Shown here in pieces: positions 32,047-41,430 of a stretch of 64,000 nucleotides of DNA. The translations under genes and the position numbers were made by a program. The notes below the pieces were generated by a model, which ran no database searches, was not told the origin of the DNA, and saw only the letters and a program-made list of their open reading frames with translations. This DNA is from Dysgonomonas sp. PF1-14 (GTDB taxonomy: Bacteria; Bacteroidota; Bacteroidia; Bacteroidales; Dysgonomonadaceae): the NCBI RefSeq assembly GCF_029892965.1, contig NZ_JARXWN010000004.1, positions 238,616 through 302,615 on the forward strand, read 5' to 3'. Positions within the stretch are counted from its first letter, which is position 1, and each line of letters opens with the position of its first letter.

Positions 32047-32442
32047 CTACATCTTTACCCACAGTTCTGTAATATCAAGTTCCCATCCGAGCAGAGGGTC
32101 TAATTTGTCAACTCTCGGATCAGGATAATATACTGTTCCAGAGAAGATAATATCCAATCCGTTCTTCTGGTATTCTTCCGGAAGTGTACATGCATGATAA
32201 TATTGATTATTCTCATCTTTCAGATAAATCAGATATCCGTTATAGTCCTTGTCTTCATAAAGAATAACTGTTGCTTTCCTTTTCTCTGCGGTTTCTTTCT
32301 TTTCATACTCAGTTGTACATTTCAGAGAGCTTTTCAACTCTATTCTCGTGTAGTCGTCAGAAATGTTATCGTCATCATTACTACATGAGAAACAGCAGGT
32401 GATAAAGAAAAACGATAAAATTATATATACAATCTTTTTCAT
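32047..32442 (-). CDS. Hypothetical lipoprotein
   Basis: This 131-residue protein has a signal peptide ending CCFSC and then SNDDDN. Acidic residues right after the Cys resemble the Bacteroidetes lipoprotein export signal, so surface exposure is possible. No domain is recognised; the sequence is beta-rich with several Tyr and Asp. It shares style, not clear sequence, with the next gene upstream at 32519. Confidence 0.75.
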   Translation of the reverse strand: MKKIVYIILSFFFITCCFSCSNDDDNISDDYTRIELKSSLKCTTEYEKKETAEKRKATVILYEDKDYNGYLIYLKDENNQYYHACTLPEEYQKNGLDIIFSGTVYYPDPRVDKLDPLLGWELDITELWVKM

Positions 32443-32518
32443 AGTATAAGGGCATAAATGATTTATAATAGTAAGATGATTTGCCTGATAGGAAAGTTAC
32501 TTTCAGTTTTGACGGGCT

Positions 32519-32896
32519 CTAATATAGTTCCCATTCAGTACCGTCATCTTCTTTGATGATTTTGTTCTCATCCTCTATTTTGAAGTAAACCACAGCATTA
32601 GTTTCGTATGCATCATCTTTGTGTATGGACAGCGTTATTTTTTTGCCTTTTACTTTATATTTTGCTCTCATCATGATGTCAGTGACCATATATGTAGCAG
32701 AGCCATCTTTATTGAATGATACTGTCTGAGAGCAGTTCATAAAATATTGGGATTGAGCTTCTCTACATTCCTCGTCCGAACTAAATAAAGAATGCTTGTA
32801 CTTTCTGTCTTCAGGGAAATAATCATCATCGCTACTGCATGACAGGCTGCATAGAATACTGAGCAGGCAGAATGTTATTAATAAAGTGTATTTCAT
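32519..32896 (-). CDS. Hypothetical lipoprotein
   Basis: This 125-residue protein has a lipobox (SILCSLSC) followed by SSDDDYFPED, again an acidic export-signal-like run. The C-terminal half (FNKDGSATYMVTD..., KIEDENKII...DGTEWELY) looks like a small lipocalin-like beta barrel, but this is weak. It is 76 bp upstream of the other lipoprotein gene on the same strand. Confidence 0.75.
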   Translation of the reverse strand: MKYTLLITFCLLSILCSLSCSSDDDYFPEDRKYKHSLFSSDEECREAQSQYFMNCSQTVSFNKDGSATYMVTDIMMRAKYKVKGKKITLSIHKDDAYETNAVVYFKIEDENKIIKEDDGTEWELY

Positions 32897-33106
32897 AATT
32901 ATAGAGTATAGGGTTTATAAATGTAAGATGATTTGTCCGATAGGAAAGTTGCATGTAAATAAAAATAATTGATCTGAGAATAAAGTATATAAAATATAAA
33001 TTGGGCTACTTGCCGGATGTTTATTATTTTTGGCTATGTATTACGTATCCGGAGTAATTATTGCTTCATTCTATGTATTATACACAATCTTAACTCGACA
33101 AATAAA

Positions 33107-34777
33107 ATGAATATATATCAGACCGATTATACTAAAACACCGGAAATATTCCTTCTCATTAAGGAACACAAGAATGAGGATGCTAAAGAATACCTGAAAC
33201 GAAATCCATCTGAAATATTCCTCAAAGGCTGGATGGACGATACACCTCTGCACATTGCTTCATTGAATGGAAACTTTGAGATGGTGCAATTCTTAGTAGA
33301 AAACGGCGCAAACGTAAATGCAGAGCGAAGTGGAGTATATGCAACCCCTCTGTGCTGGGCAGACAACTATGAAATAGCAAAATATCTTCTTGACAATGGT
33401 GCTACAATGGACGATCTGGAGCTTTATCTGGCTACCGGGCAAGATAAAATAGAAGTTGTTGACTTGTTGTTATCAAGAGGTGCAAGAATTGATCTGGAAA
33501 AGCCCCAATACCTAGCATGCAAGAGTATTGAGTGTGTTAAAGTCTATCTTGATCACAATATAAGAATTGATGGGCAAGACAAACAAAATAGTAATCTATT
33601 GCATAAATTATCTTGGCTTGACCTTCCTGATGTCTTTGATTTTGCGTATGAAAACGGATGCCCTTGGCGAAAAGATAGCAGTCAAAGGACGCCTTATTAT
33701 TTGGCTAAGCAAGGACGCAGAAAAAATATCCTGAAACATTTTAAGGAAAAGTATTCCGATCTAATCTCTCATAAGATAAAGAATATTCTGGCAGCGAATT
33801 ATAAATTTGAAAGAATATTCTTTTTAAAGCAAAGCCCTGTGAAACCGGAATGGTTTATTGGATTGACAGGAAATGCTAAACTTATAAAGTATATATTATC
33901 TGACGGAGAATTATTAATTGACAAAGTAGCAGCAGTAGATGTCTCTAATATAAGAAACTTCACCTTTGATAAGCAGGGAAATATAATTATCCCAACGGCG
34001 GACAATGAATTATTGATCGTTGATCAAACTACATTTGAGCTTATCAATACTGTTGACCTTGCAGAAGATTTAGAATTGGATCAGATCAAATACTTACCCC
34101 TGAAAAACATATATATTGGTTCTCAGGGTTGGGAAATAATTATACTCTCGGAAGATTTTAAAGTAATAAACAGAGTAAAAGCAGAAGACGGAATTATACT
34201 ACCTTACATAAATCAAAATGAAAGTTTAATTTCATTTTTGAGTTATGACCAGACAACATATTATAATCTATACAGCTTCGGTGATGATTTAAGCATTACA
34301 TTTATACATACTTTCTTTAAAGATTGGGATAATACCTCAAGCGATTTTGGTTTTAATAAAAATGAATTTGCAGTTACATTTCCAAATACCTTAGAATATT
34401 ATCTGTATGAGGATGGATTAATGCACAAACAATGGGAATTAGATATTTCTGAGTATAAATCGGAACATGGCTTGAGCTACCTGACATTTGTGAATGAAAA
34501 CACGATAGTTTTGGGAAAAGGGAAAATGCTATTATACATTGACATATCAGATAAAATTGTATACCGGAAAACAGACCTGAAATTATCGGCAGATATTAGA
34601 GACTTATATCTTGACGACGAAAAAAAATATTTATTGGTTTCTACCGACAACGAATTAAAGGCAGTACGAATAGAAGATGAGAAGAATCAATCTCGACAAA
34701 GTAATTCAGAACGCCCGACTGATGGATTCTTGTCAAATATTTATAACAAACTGAAATGGATTCTGACAAATAAGTAA
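33107..34777 (+). CDS. Ankyrin-repeat protein with propeller-like C-terminus
   Basis: This 556-residue protein has ankyrin repeats in its first ~230 residues (TPLHIASLNGNFEMVQFLVENGANVNA, then TPLCWADNYEIAKYLLDNGA). The last ~300 residues have repeated beta-rich segments (FDKQGNIIIPTADNELLIVDQ, and similar) that resemble WD40/propeller strands without a family match. The frame runs upstream to 33017, but ATG 33107 fits the start of the domain. No signal peptide is seen, so it is probably cytosolic. A TATTTTTG -7-like box lies at 33025-33032. Confidence 0.8.
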   Translation: MNIYQTDYTKTPEIFLLIKEHKNEDAKEYLKRNPSEIFLKGWMDDTPLHIASLNGNFEMVQFLVENGANVNAERSGVYATPLCWADNYEIAKYLLDNGATMDDLELYLATGQDKIEVVDLLLSRGARIDLEKPQYLACKSIECVKVYLDHNIRIDGQDKQNSNLLHKLSWLDLPDVFDFAYENGCPWRKDSSQRTPYYLAKQGRRKNILKHFKEKYSDLISHKIKNILAANYKFERIFFLKQSPVKPEWFIGLTGNAKLIKYILSDGELLIDKVAAVDVSNIRNFTFDKQGNIIIPTADNELLIVDQTTFELINTVDLAEDLELDQIKYLPLKNIYIGSQGWEIIILSEDFKVINRVKAEDGIILPYINQNESLISFLSYDQTTYYNLYSFGDDLSITFIHTFFKDWDNTSSDFGFNKNEFAVTFPNTLEYYLYEDGLMHKQWELDISEYKSEHGLSYLTFVNENTIVLGKGKMLLYIDISDKIVYRKTDLKLSADIRDLYLDDEKKYLLVSTDNELKAVRIEDEKNQSRQSNSERPTDGFLSNIYNKLKWILTNK

Positions 34778-34817
34778 TAGTGCGAATAATATTTGCTTTC
34801 AGCACTACTCAAAAACA

Positions 34818-34857
34818 AATCCCCGATTTTACGTCTATAGATGTAAAATCGGGGATT
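34818..34857. terminator. Bidirectional terminator
   Basis: A 15 bp perfect stem (AATCCCCGATTTTAC / GTAAAATCGGGGATT) separates the convergent ankyrin and M13 peptidase genes. Confidence 0.85.
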
Positions 34858-34878
34858 ACTTATATATTCAGCAATCTG

Positions 34879-36921
34879 TTACCAGATATCTGCTCTCTTT
34901 TCTTTAGGTAGATACAGAGAATCACCCTCTGTAATATTGAATGCCTTATACCAGGCATCGATATGAGGCAAAGCGCCGTTTACACGCCATTTACCCAGCG
35001 AGTGCGGGTCTGTTTTTGTACGGCGGAGTATTTCTTCGTCACGTATATTGCCTGCCCATACACCTGCATAAGAAAGGAAGAAACGTTGTTCCGGTGTGAA
35101 TCCGTCTATTTTATCACCTTTCTTTGCTTCATCAGTTTTTTCAAAAGCATTAAATGATATCTGCAATCCACCGAAGTCGCCGATGTTTTCGCCCAGTGTA
35201 AATTCACCGTTACCGAATACATTAGGCAATACTTCTATTTTGTTGAAATGCTGAACAAGCACTTGTGCTCTTTCATTGAATTTTTTAGAATCTTCCGGTG
35301 TCCACCAGTTGACAAGGTTGCCATCTTTGTCGTATTGGCTACCCTGATCGTCGAATCCATGAGACATTTCGTGTCCGATCACTACCCCGATAGCTCCATA
35401 GTTTACAGCATCGTCAGCACCCAGATAGAAGAATGGGGGTTGTAATATTCCGGCAGGGAAACAAATTTCGTTAGTAGTAGGGTTGTAGTATGCATTTACC
35501 ATCTGAGGAGGCATCAGCCACTCAGATTTGTCAACCGGATTGTTGATCTTCTTGATCATCTCATTATAAGAGAATTGGCTGGCACGCACAATGTTTTCCC
35601 AATAGCTGTCTTTCTTTACTTCCAGTGTAGAGTAGTCTTTCCACTTGTCAGGATAACCGATTTTCACATTGAAGGTATTTAGTTTGCCTTGTGCTTTTTC
35701 CTTTGTCACATCGCTCATCCATGTCAGATTATTGATGCGCTCGCCAAGAGTTACTTGCAAGTTTTTAACCAGTTTCAGCATTCTTTCTTTTGCTTCGGCA
35801 GGGAAGTATTTAGCTACATACATCTGTCCTACAGCTTCGCTCAGCGAGTTGTCTACTGTACTTACAGTACGTTTCCAGCGCGGTTGCAATACCTTACGTC
35901 CACTCAGTTGTTTTCCGTAAAAGTCGAAATTGGCATTCACAAAGTTATCGCTCAGGTATGAAGCGGCAGCATTGAGCACGCACCACGAGAGGTATGCTTT
36001 AGATTCGTCTATCGACAATGTATGAATAAGCCCTATCGCTGTAGCTATAGGCTTGATCTGGGAAACGTTGATTTCACTGAATCCTTTAGCATCGGCAGCA
36101 TCGAAGAATAATTGCCATTCAAAATCGGCTACAGACTTGTTCAGGTCTTCTACTTTTATTTTGTGGTAGTTCAATTCCGGTTTCCTCAGGTCTTCTTTCT
36201 TAAAATGATCTTTTGCCAGGGCTGTTTCTACTTTCAGTACGGCATCGGCTGTTTTCAGCGCATCAGCTTCCGATTGGCCTGCATTTACAAACTGGGTCTG
36301 CACCAGATTATGGTATCCTTTGCGTAGTGCAACAGATGTAGAATCGGTAGCCAGATAGTAATCGCGTTCGCCAAGTCCCAGTCCGCCCTGATACAGTTGT
36401 ACAAGGTTCATGGAACTGTTTTTGTCATCTGCACCTACATATAGTATAAAGAATGGAGAGTTGCCATACTTGCGTATTTCACCCGCCAGTTTTATGATGT
36501 CACTGATAGTGGCAGCTTTACTGATTGCATCCAGTTGGGCTTGTACGGGTTTCACACCATCAGCATTCAGTTTGGCACTATCCATACCCATCGCATACAG
36601 GTCGCCGATCTTCTGTTCTACAGAGCCATCCTTGTGCGAAGATTTTCCTAATTCTTCTATCAGGCCTTTTATCTGTGCCTGATTGTTTTCTGCCAACTGA
36701 TCGAACGATCCGTAGCGTGCATATTCGTCTTTCATCGGATTGGCTTTAGCCCATCCTCCGGTAGCATACTGATAAAAATCATTGCCGGGAACAGCAGTTG
36801 TGTCCAGATTGGCAATATCAAACTTTTTCACTTCTTCTGTTTTTTGATCTGTCGTTTTGTCTTTGCAACTCATAGATGCAAAGGCGAGAACTGCAATCGG
36901 TAAAAAATAAATTGTTCTCAT
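34879..36921 (-). CDS. pepO: M13 family metallopeptidase (PepO/neprilysin-like) lipoprotein
   Basis: This 680-residue protein has a lipobox ASMSC (Cys19) followed by an acidic region. The peptidase M13 catalytic domain holds the zinc motif HEMSH (517-521), the third ligand Glu in GENIGDFGG (E578), and the substrate-binding NAYY (476-479). M13 enzymes cleave short peptides. It is expected on the periplasmic or outer membrane face. Full length for the family, and single gene. Confidence 0.96.
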   Translation of the reverse strand: MRTIYFLPIAVLAFASMSCKDKTTDQKTEEVKKFDIANLDTTAVPGNDFYQYATGGWAKANPMKDEYARYGSFDQLAENNQAQIKGLIEELGKSSHKDGSVEQKIGDLYAMGMDSAKLNADGVKPVQAQLDAISKAATISDIIKLAGEIRKYGNSPFFILYVGADDKNSSMNLVQLYQGGLGLGERDYYLATDSTSVALRKGYHNLVQTQFVNAGQSEADALKTADAVLKVETALAKDHFKKEDLRKPELNYHKIKVEDLNKSVADFEWQLFFDAADAKGFSEINVSQIKPIATAIGLIHTLSIDESKAYLSWCVLNAAASYLSDNFVNANFDFYGKQLSGRKVLQPRWKRTVSTVDNSLSEAVGQMYVAKYFPAEAKERMLKLVKNLQVTLGERINNLTWMSDVTKEKAQGKLNTFNVKIGYPDKWKDYSTLEVKKDSYWENIVRASQFSYNEMIKKINNPVDKSEWLMPPQMVNAYYNPTTNEICFPAGILQPPFFYLGADDAVNYGAIGVVIGHEMSHGFDDQGSQYDKDGNLVNWWTPEDSKKFNERAQVLVQHFNKIEVLPNVFGNGEFTLGENIGDFGGLQISFNAFEKTDEAKKGDKIDGFTPEQRFFLSYAGVWAGNIRDEEILRRTKTDPHSLGKWRVNGALPHIDAWYKAFNITEGDSLYLPKEKRADIW

Positions 36922-36937
36922 GTTTTGTTGTTTTTAT

Positions 36938-37603
36938 TTATTTTATATATGATTGTATCTGACTTGCCCATACCGCATACCCTGCATCGTTGAGGTGCAG
37001 GCCGTCAGTTGTATATTTAGCGTTCAGCTTTCTTTTTCCGGAAAGAAAAGCAGGATAGAGATTAATAAAAGTAATTCCTTCAGCTTTACAGAATTTCTGA
37101 ATCTCCATATTCAGTTTCTCTATCTGTTTTTCCTTATCCAGCATTCGTTTGTATCTGTTGTTATCATTATTGATAGGCAACAGGCTTTGCACCAGTATTT
37201 CAGTGTCGGGCGATGCGGCCTGTACCTGATAGATAATGGCTTTAAGTCCGGTCATTATTTTATCGTTCGGCCTGTTGAGCGAAATATCATTGATTCCGGC
37301 AAGCAGGAAAAGCTTTTCAGGCCTGGCTTCCAGTATTTCAGTCAGCCGGTTGAGCATCCCCAATGTATTGTCGCCTGCAATACCTCTGTTGGCAGGCTGC
37401 TTAGCCGGAAAGTATTCGTCCCATTTTCCTCCCTGCGTAAGGCTGTTTCCCAGAAATACGATTTGTCCTTCCTTCAATGGATTGGCTTCGAAATATGCCA
37501 TCCGTTCCTTATAAGTTTGGTTATCTAAGATATTCTCTCTTATTTCCTGGCTCATAGCATACATTGAAAGTAATAACAAAAAGGTTAACGGAATGGTTCT
37601 CAT
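36938..37603 (-). CDS. SGNH/GDSL-type hydrolase
   Basis: This 221-residue protein has a signal peptide (MRTIPLTF... to MSQ) and the SGNH blocks: I, FLGNSLTQGG with nucleophile Ser; III, LLAGINDIS; V, DGLHLNDAG. It would hydrolyse an ester or acetyl group on a sugar or lipid outside the cytoplasm. The frame continues to 37669 but that part overlaps the ABC-F gene's 3' end, so ATG 37603 is chosen, 20 bp after the ABC-F stop. Confidence 0.92.
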   Translation of the reverse strand: MRTIPLTFLLLLSMYAMSQEIRENILDNQTYKERMAYFEANPLKEGQIVFLGNSLTQGGKWDEYFPAKQPANRGIAGDNTLGMLNRLTEILEARPEKLFLLAGINDISLNRPNDKIMTGLKAIIYQVQAASPDTEILVQSLLPINNDNNRYKRMLDKEKQIEKLNMEIQKFCKAEGITFINLYPAFLSGKRKLNAKYTTDGLHLNDAGYAVWASQIQSYIK

Positions 37604-37623
37604 AGTAGGTTGATTTGTCAGAT

Positions 37624-39570
37624 TTAAGTATTCGTCATATTCTCCAGTTCCGTAGTCAGTTCTTCCCACTTGCCCATATCGTTTTCCAGCTCTTTATTCA
37701 GCTGGCCATGCTTTTCAAATAGGGAAGCATCTGCTGCTCCTTCAGGAGTAGCCAGTTTCGATTCTATATCGGCAATCTCACTCTCTTTGTTCTCGATCTG
37801 TTGCTCCATTTCCGATATTTGTTTCTCTATCCGTTTTATCTGGCGGCTGAGTTCCTTACGCTCTTCGTATGTCAGCTTGCTTGTTACATCCTGACTGTCT
37901 GTCGGTTTCGTGTTCTGAATGGTATTCTGTGCGGGGCTTGCAATTTCCAGTTCTTTGAGGCTATCCATTTTCTTTTTCTCGAGGAAATTGTAGATGCCAC
38001 CCAGATGTTCTGTTACCCGTTGATTACCGAATTCGTACACTTTATCGACCAACCCGTCCAAAAATTCACGGTCGTGGGAAACAACGATCGCCGTTCCGTC
38101 AAAGTCCTTGATCGCTTTTTTCAGTACATCTTTCGATCTCATGTCCAGATGGTTGGTAGGCTCATCCAGAATAAGCAGGTTTACTGGTTCGAGCAATAAG
38201 CGTATCATTGCCAGACGGCTGCGTTCTCCTCCCGAAAGTACCTTGACTTTCTTGTCGGAGGCTTCTCCGCCAAACATGAATGCACCCAGTATATCCCGTA
38301 TCTTGGTACGTATATCACCCACAGCAACATAGTCGATAGTGTCGAAGACCGTTTTGTCTTCATCGAGAAGCTGTGCCTGATTTTGAGCAAAATAGCCGAT
38401 CTTTACATTATGTCCCAGTTCGAGTTTCCCTTCGAAATCGATCTGATCCATAATACATTTTACCAATGTCGATTTACCTTCTCCGTTTTTTCCGACAAAG
38501 GCAACTTTATCGCCTCTGTTAATGGTAAACGTTACATCTTTGAAAATAAGGTGATCGCCATAGCTTTTCTCTACATTTTCGCATATCACAGGATAAGAGC
38601 CGGAGCGAGGTGCCGGAGGGAATTTCAGATTCAGCATAGCATTGTCTTCGTCATCCACCTCAAGGCGTTCGAGCTTGTCGAGTTGTTTGATGCGCGACTG
38701 TACCTGTACAGCCTTAGTTGCTTTATAACGGAAACGCTCTATAAATTCCTCTGTCTTTTGTATCTGTTTCTGCTGATTTTCGAAAGCGCGCATCTGTTGT
38801 TCGCGGTGTTCCTTACGCAGTTCCACGTATTTAGAATAAGGCACTTTGTAGTCATAAATGCGTCCGAGTGAAATTTCTACGGTGCGTTGTGTAACTGCAT
38901 CGAGGAAAGCCCTGTCGTGCGATACCAGCAATACGGCATTGGCACGAGTGGCAAGAAAGTTTTCGAGCCATTGTATAGACTCTATATCGAGGTGATTGGT
39001 AGGCTCATCGAGCAGGAGTACGTCAGGCCGTTGCAGCAATAGCTTTGCCAACTCGATACGCATTCGCCATCCACCGCTAAATTCGCTTGTCGGACGTTCA
39101 AAATCGGTACGCTTAAAACCAAGTCCCATGAGTGTTTTTTCTACTTCTGCCTGAAAGTTGTTACCACCCGACATCATAAATTGCTCATTCAGATAACTCG
39201 ATTTCTCTATCAGGTCGTGATAAGCCTCGGACTCGTAATCTGTTCTTTCAGCCAGTTGGCGGTTCACATTTTCCAGTTCGGCTTCCATCTTGTGTATATG
39301 CCCGAAAGCAAGGGAAGCTTCCTCAAAGACGGTGTTCCCTTCTTTGAGTGTCATATGTTGAGGCAGATAGCCGATTGTTACGTCTTTGGGCAGAGATACG
39401 TTCCCTCGTGTAGGCTGTTGTATCCCTGCAAATATTTTGAGCATGGTCGATTTTCCTGCTCCGTTTTTCCCTACAAGGGCGATGCGTTCTTTCTTGTTTA
39501 TTACAAACGATATGTCATCAAAAAGGGTAAAACCTCCGAATTCTACCGTTAGTCCTTCTATTGATATCAC
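37624..39570 (-). CDS. ABC-F family ATPase (Uup/YfmR-like)
   Basis: This 648-residue protein has two ABC domains without membrane helices. Walker A motifs are GKNGAGKST (34-42) and GKNGEGKST, and signatures are FSGGWRMRIELA and LSGGERSRLAM. An inter-domain linker of about 80 residues and a C-terminal coiled coil (EERKELSRQIKRIEKQISEMEQ) follow. ABC-F proteins act on the ribosome in translation or antibiotic protection; the coiled coil points to the Uup/YdiF type. It differs from EttA at 53901. Upstream gene of an operon with the SGNH hydrolase. Confidence 0.93.
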   Translation of the reverse strand: MISIEGLTVEFGGFTLFDDISFVINKKERIALVGKNGAGKSTMLKIFAGIQQPTRGNVSLPKDVTIGYLPQHMTLKEGNTVFEEASLAFGHIHKMEAELENVNRQLAERTDYESEAYHDLIEKSSYLNEQFMMSGGNNFQAEVEKTLMGLGFKRTDFERPTSEFSGGWRMRIELAKLLLQRPDVLLLDEPTNHLDIESIQWLENFLATRANAVLLVSHDRAFLDAVTQRTVEISLGRIYDYKVPYSKYVELRKEHREQQMRAFENQQKQIQKTEEFIERFRYKATKAVQVQSRIKQLDKLERLEVDDEDNAMLNLKFPPAPRSGSYPVICENVEKSYGDHLIFKDVTFTINRGDKVAFVGKNGEGKSTLVKCIMDQIDFEGKLELGHNVKIGYFAQNQAQLLDEDKTVFDTIDYVAVGDIRTKIRDILGAFMFGGEASDKKVKVLSGGERSRLAMIRLLLEPVNLLILDEPTNHLDMRSKDVLKKAIKDFDGTAIVVSHDREFLDGLVDKVYEFGNQRVTEHLGGIYNFLEKKKMDSLKELEIASPAQNTIQNTKPTDSQDVTSKLTYEERKELSRQIKRIEKQISEMEQQIENKESEIADIESKLATPEGAADASLFEKHGQLNKELENDMGKWEELTTELENMTNT

Positions 39571-39644
39571 TTTTTATCTATTAAAATATATGCAAAAGTA
39601 CAGATTTTTAAGAGAGAACGTTAATTCTACTTCAATTTTATGTT

Positions 39645-39652
39645 TATATTTG
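39645..39652 (+). promoter_or_regulatory. -7 box before lipoprotein-ABC gene set
   Basis: TATATTTG matches TAnnTTTG 22 bp before the ATG at 39675; no clear -33 element. Confidence 0.4.
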
Positions 39653-39674
39653 GAAATCAACACATACCAAAACG

Positions 39675-40301
39675 ATGAAAAAAGTCTTTTATCCATTAAT
39701 TTTCATACTCTTTTCTTTCTCTTGTATAGATAAGCAGAAAAACACCACTACTATGGAAGATGCCATGACAGATTCTATAGAGATAAAAGCAGATGAGATA
39801 ATAATAGATTCTTTAAATGTATGTACAGAATCGGACATATCGGATACTATTAATAAAACTAAGTTCGATTTGAAATTCAGTTTTGAATCTTATCAGGTTA
39901 AGGTATATACAGGGAAATTAGTAACACAATTTGTCTTTGATAAAGAGTTGGGTGCAGATAAAGAATATGTTGATTTTATAACAGAAGGTTGTAATAAAAC
40001 AGCTATAAACTTTGGCGGACACTATACGATACTTCAAAATAGCTGTGGCTGCATGTGCGAGCATTTATTTATTATCGACAGGATTTCGGGAAAAGTATTT
40101 ACCGATATCGGATTGTATGAATCTGATGGTAAATTCGGATATTTATATAAAGCAGATAGTAATATGCTCATAGCCAATACTGGCTTATTCGAAAATGAAA
40201 AGGTAAATGCGGATGGGAGTATGAATTATTATAATGATACGTGGGGCGACAAACCGGAGGTATATGTCTGGAAAAGTGATCGTTTTAAAAGATTGCAGTA
40301 A
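39675..40301 (+). CDS. Hypothetical lipoprotein
   Basis: This 208-residue protein has a lipobox FSFSC (Cys17) and then IDKQK. Its mature part has a Cys-rich spot (NSCGCMCEHL) and no recognised family. It precedes a three-helix membrane protein gene (3 bp gap) and an ABC ATPase gene, so it may serve that transporter, but no motif says so. Confidence 0.7.
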   Translation: MKKVFYPLIFILFSFSCIDKQKNTTTMEDAMTDSIEIKADEIIIDSLNVCTESDISDTINKTKFDLKFSFESYQVKVYTGKLVTQFVFDKELGADKEYVDFITEGCNKTAINFGGHYTILQNSCGCMCEHLFIIDRISGKVFTDIGLYESDGKFGYLYKADSNMLIANTGLFENEKVNADGSMNYYNDTWGDKPEVYVWKSDRFKRLQ

Positions 40302-40304
40302 ATA

Positions 40305-40658
40305 ATGAATATAAGGCAACAAATCTCATTTTATTACCTCTTTTTCCGGAGTACGCTGATCATTAGCATTCCGATTGCGGTGGCTATCACATTTGTAGCT
40401 GGTCTGGAGAGTTCCGGTACAGAGATGTCATGTTTAGAAAAGTTTTCGAATTTAATGAGTGTTTTTCTGAGGATTCTCTGTACCGTAGGATTTGCAGCAA
40501 GCCTTCTCTATAAAGAAGCTGTGAGGAAGAATGAATATTATTTCTATTTCAATGCGGGAATTACTAAAATAAGATTGTTTGCTGTGTCTTTTGCATTTTA
40601 CGTTTTAATCTCAACCATAATCTATAGTATATGCTTTGCCATAGCCAGCAACATCTGA
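40305..40658 (+). CDS. Small membrane protein of ABC module
   Basis: This 117-residue protein has about three hydrophobic helices (14-36, 49-67, 87-112). Its stop TGA overlaps the ATG of the ABC ATPase gene (TGATG), implying coupled translation and possibly a physical partner. No family is recognised. Confidence 0.75.
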   Translation: MNIRQQISFYYLFFRSTLIISIPIAVAITFVAGLESSGTEMSCLEKFSNLMSVFLRILCTVGFAASLLYKEAVRKNEYYFYFNAGITKIRLFAVSFAFYVLISTIIYSICFAIASNI

Positions 40659-41293
40659 TGGAAGTCGACAGTGTGTCGAAAAGTTACGGTGGGCGTCGGA
40701 TACTGTCCGGTATTTACCTGAAAGTAAAGACCGGAGATGTCTGTGCATTGTTTGGACGTAATGGTACAGGAAAAAGCACCTTGCAGCGGATTATATTCGG
40801 ATCGTTGAGTGCCGGTTATAAGTTTGTCTGCATTGATGATCAAATGTTGAAGACACCTTATACGCATTCTTCATCTATTTCTTATTTACCTGATGATTTC
40901 TTTATTCCGTCAGACCTGAAAGTGAAGAAAGCACTGGAACTGTATAATCTATCGATAGACGATGTAGACGAATTTATAAAGTCACTATCAGATAAACGTA
41001 TATACTCTCTATCGTCGGGAGAGCGGCGCTATCTGGAAATCTATCTGATTCTTCGCAAAGAGGCTCATTTTGTTTTACTGGATGAGCCATTCAAATTTTT
41101 ATCTCCTCTGATGATAACTAGAATGGAACAACTGATACTGTCCGAATCGGAGAAGAAAGGGATAATTGTAGCCGACCACAGATACAAAAGCGTATTAAAA
41201 ATAGCCAACCGTATCTTGTTAGTCAAAGATGAAGCATTATACGAGCTCAGTGATGAAAAAGAATTAGCCGATAAGGGTTATATCTTACTATAA
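40658..41293 (+). CDS. ABC transporter ATP-binding protein
   Basis: This 211-residue ATPase has Walker A GRNGTGKST, signature YSLSSGERRYLEI (LSSGE variant) and Walker B HFVLLDEPF followed by a late His switch (VADHR). It is a short single-domain subunit starting with MEVDSVSKSYGG. The ATG at 40658 is chosen, since the longer frame from 40631 lies in the membrane gene. Its small partner could form a dimeric permease; substrate unknown. Confidence 0.88.
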   Translation: MEVDSVSKSYGGRRILSGIYLKVKTGDVCALFGRNGTGKSTLQRIIFGSLSAGYKFVCIDDQMLKTPYTHSSSISYLPDDFFIPSDLKVKKALELYNLSIDDVDEFIKSLSDKRIYSLSSGERRYLEIYLILRKEAHFVLLDEPFKFLSPLMITRMEQLILSESEKKGIIVADHRYKSVLKIANRILLVKDEALYELSDEKELADKGYILL

Positions 41294-41319
41294 GTGGTTG
41301 ATTGCCTGAATTCTTAATA

Positions 41320-41400
41320 GCCTCCATTTTTAAGTGCAGGAGGCAATGGGAATAAGTAAAAGGCTTTAGCCAAAATAGTTTTGCCTAAAGCCTTTTAGGG
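41320..41400. repeat. Two-hairpin repeat, uninterrupted copy
   Basis: GCCTCCATTTTTAAGTGCAGGAGGC and AAAGGCTTTAGCC...GCCTAAAGCCTTTT form two hairpins between convergent genes, so the copy may serve as a terminator. It is the intact counterpart of the repeat split by the MITE at 3953-4249. Confidence 0.75.
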
Positions 41401-41430
41401 GGAGAATTTTATTTGATTAATTCCTATTAT

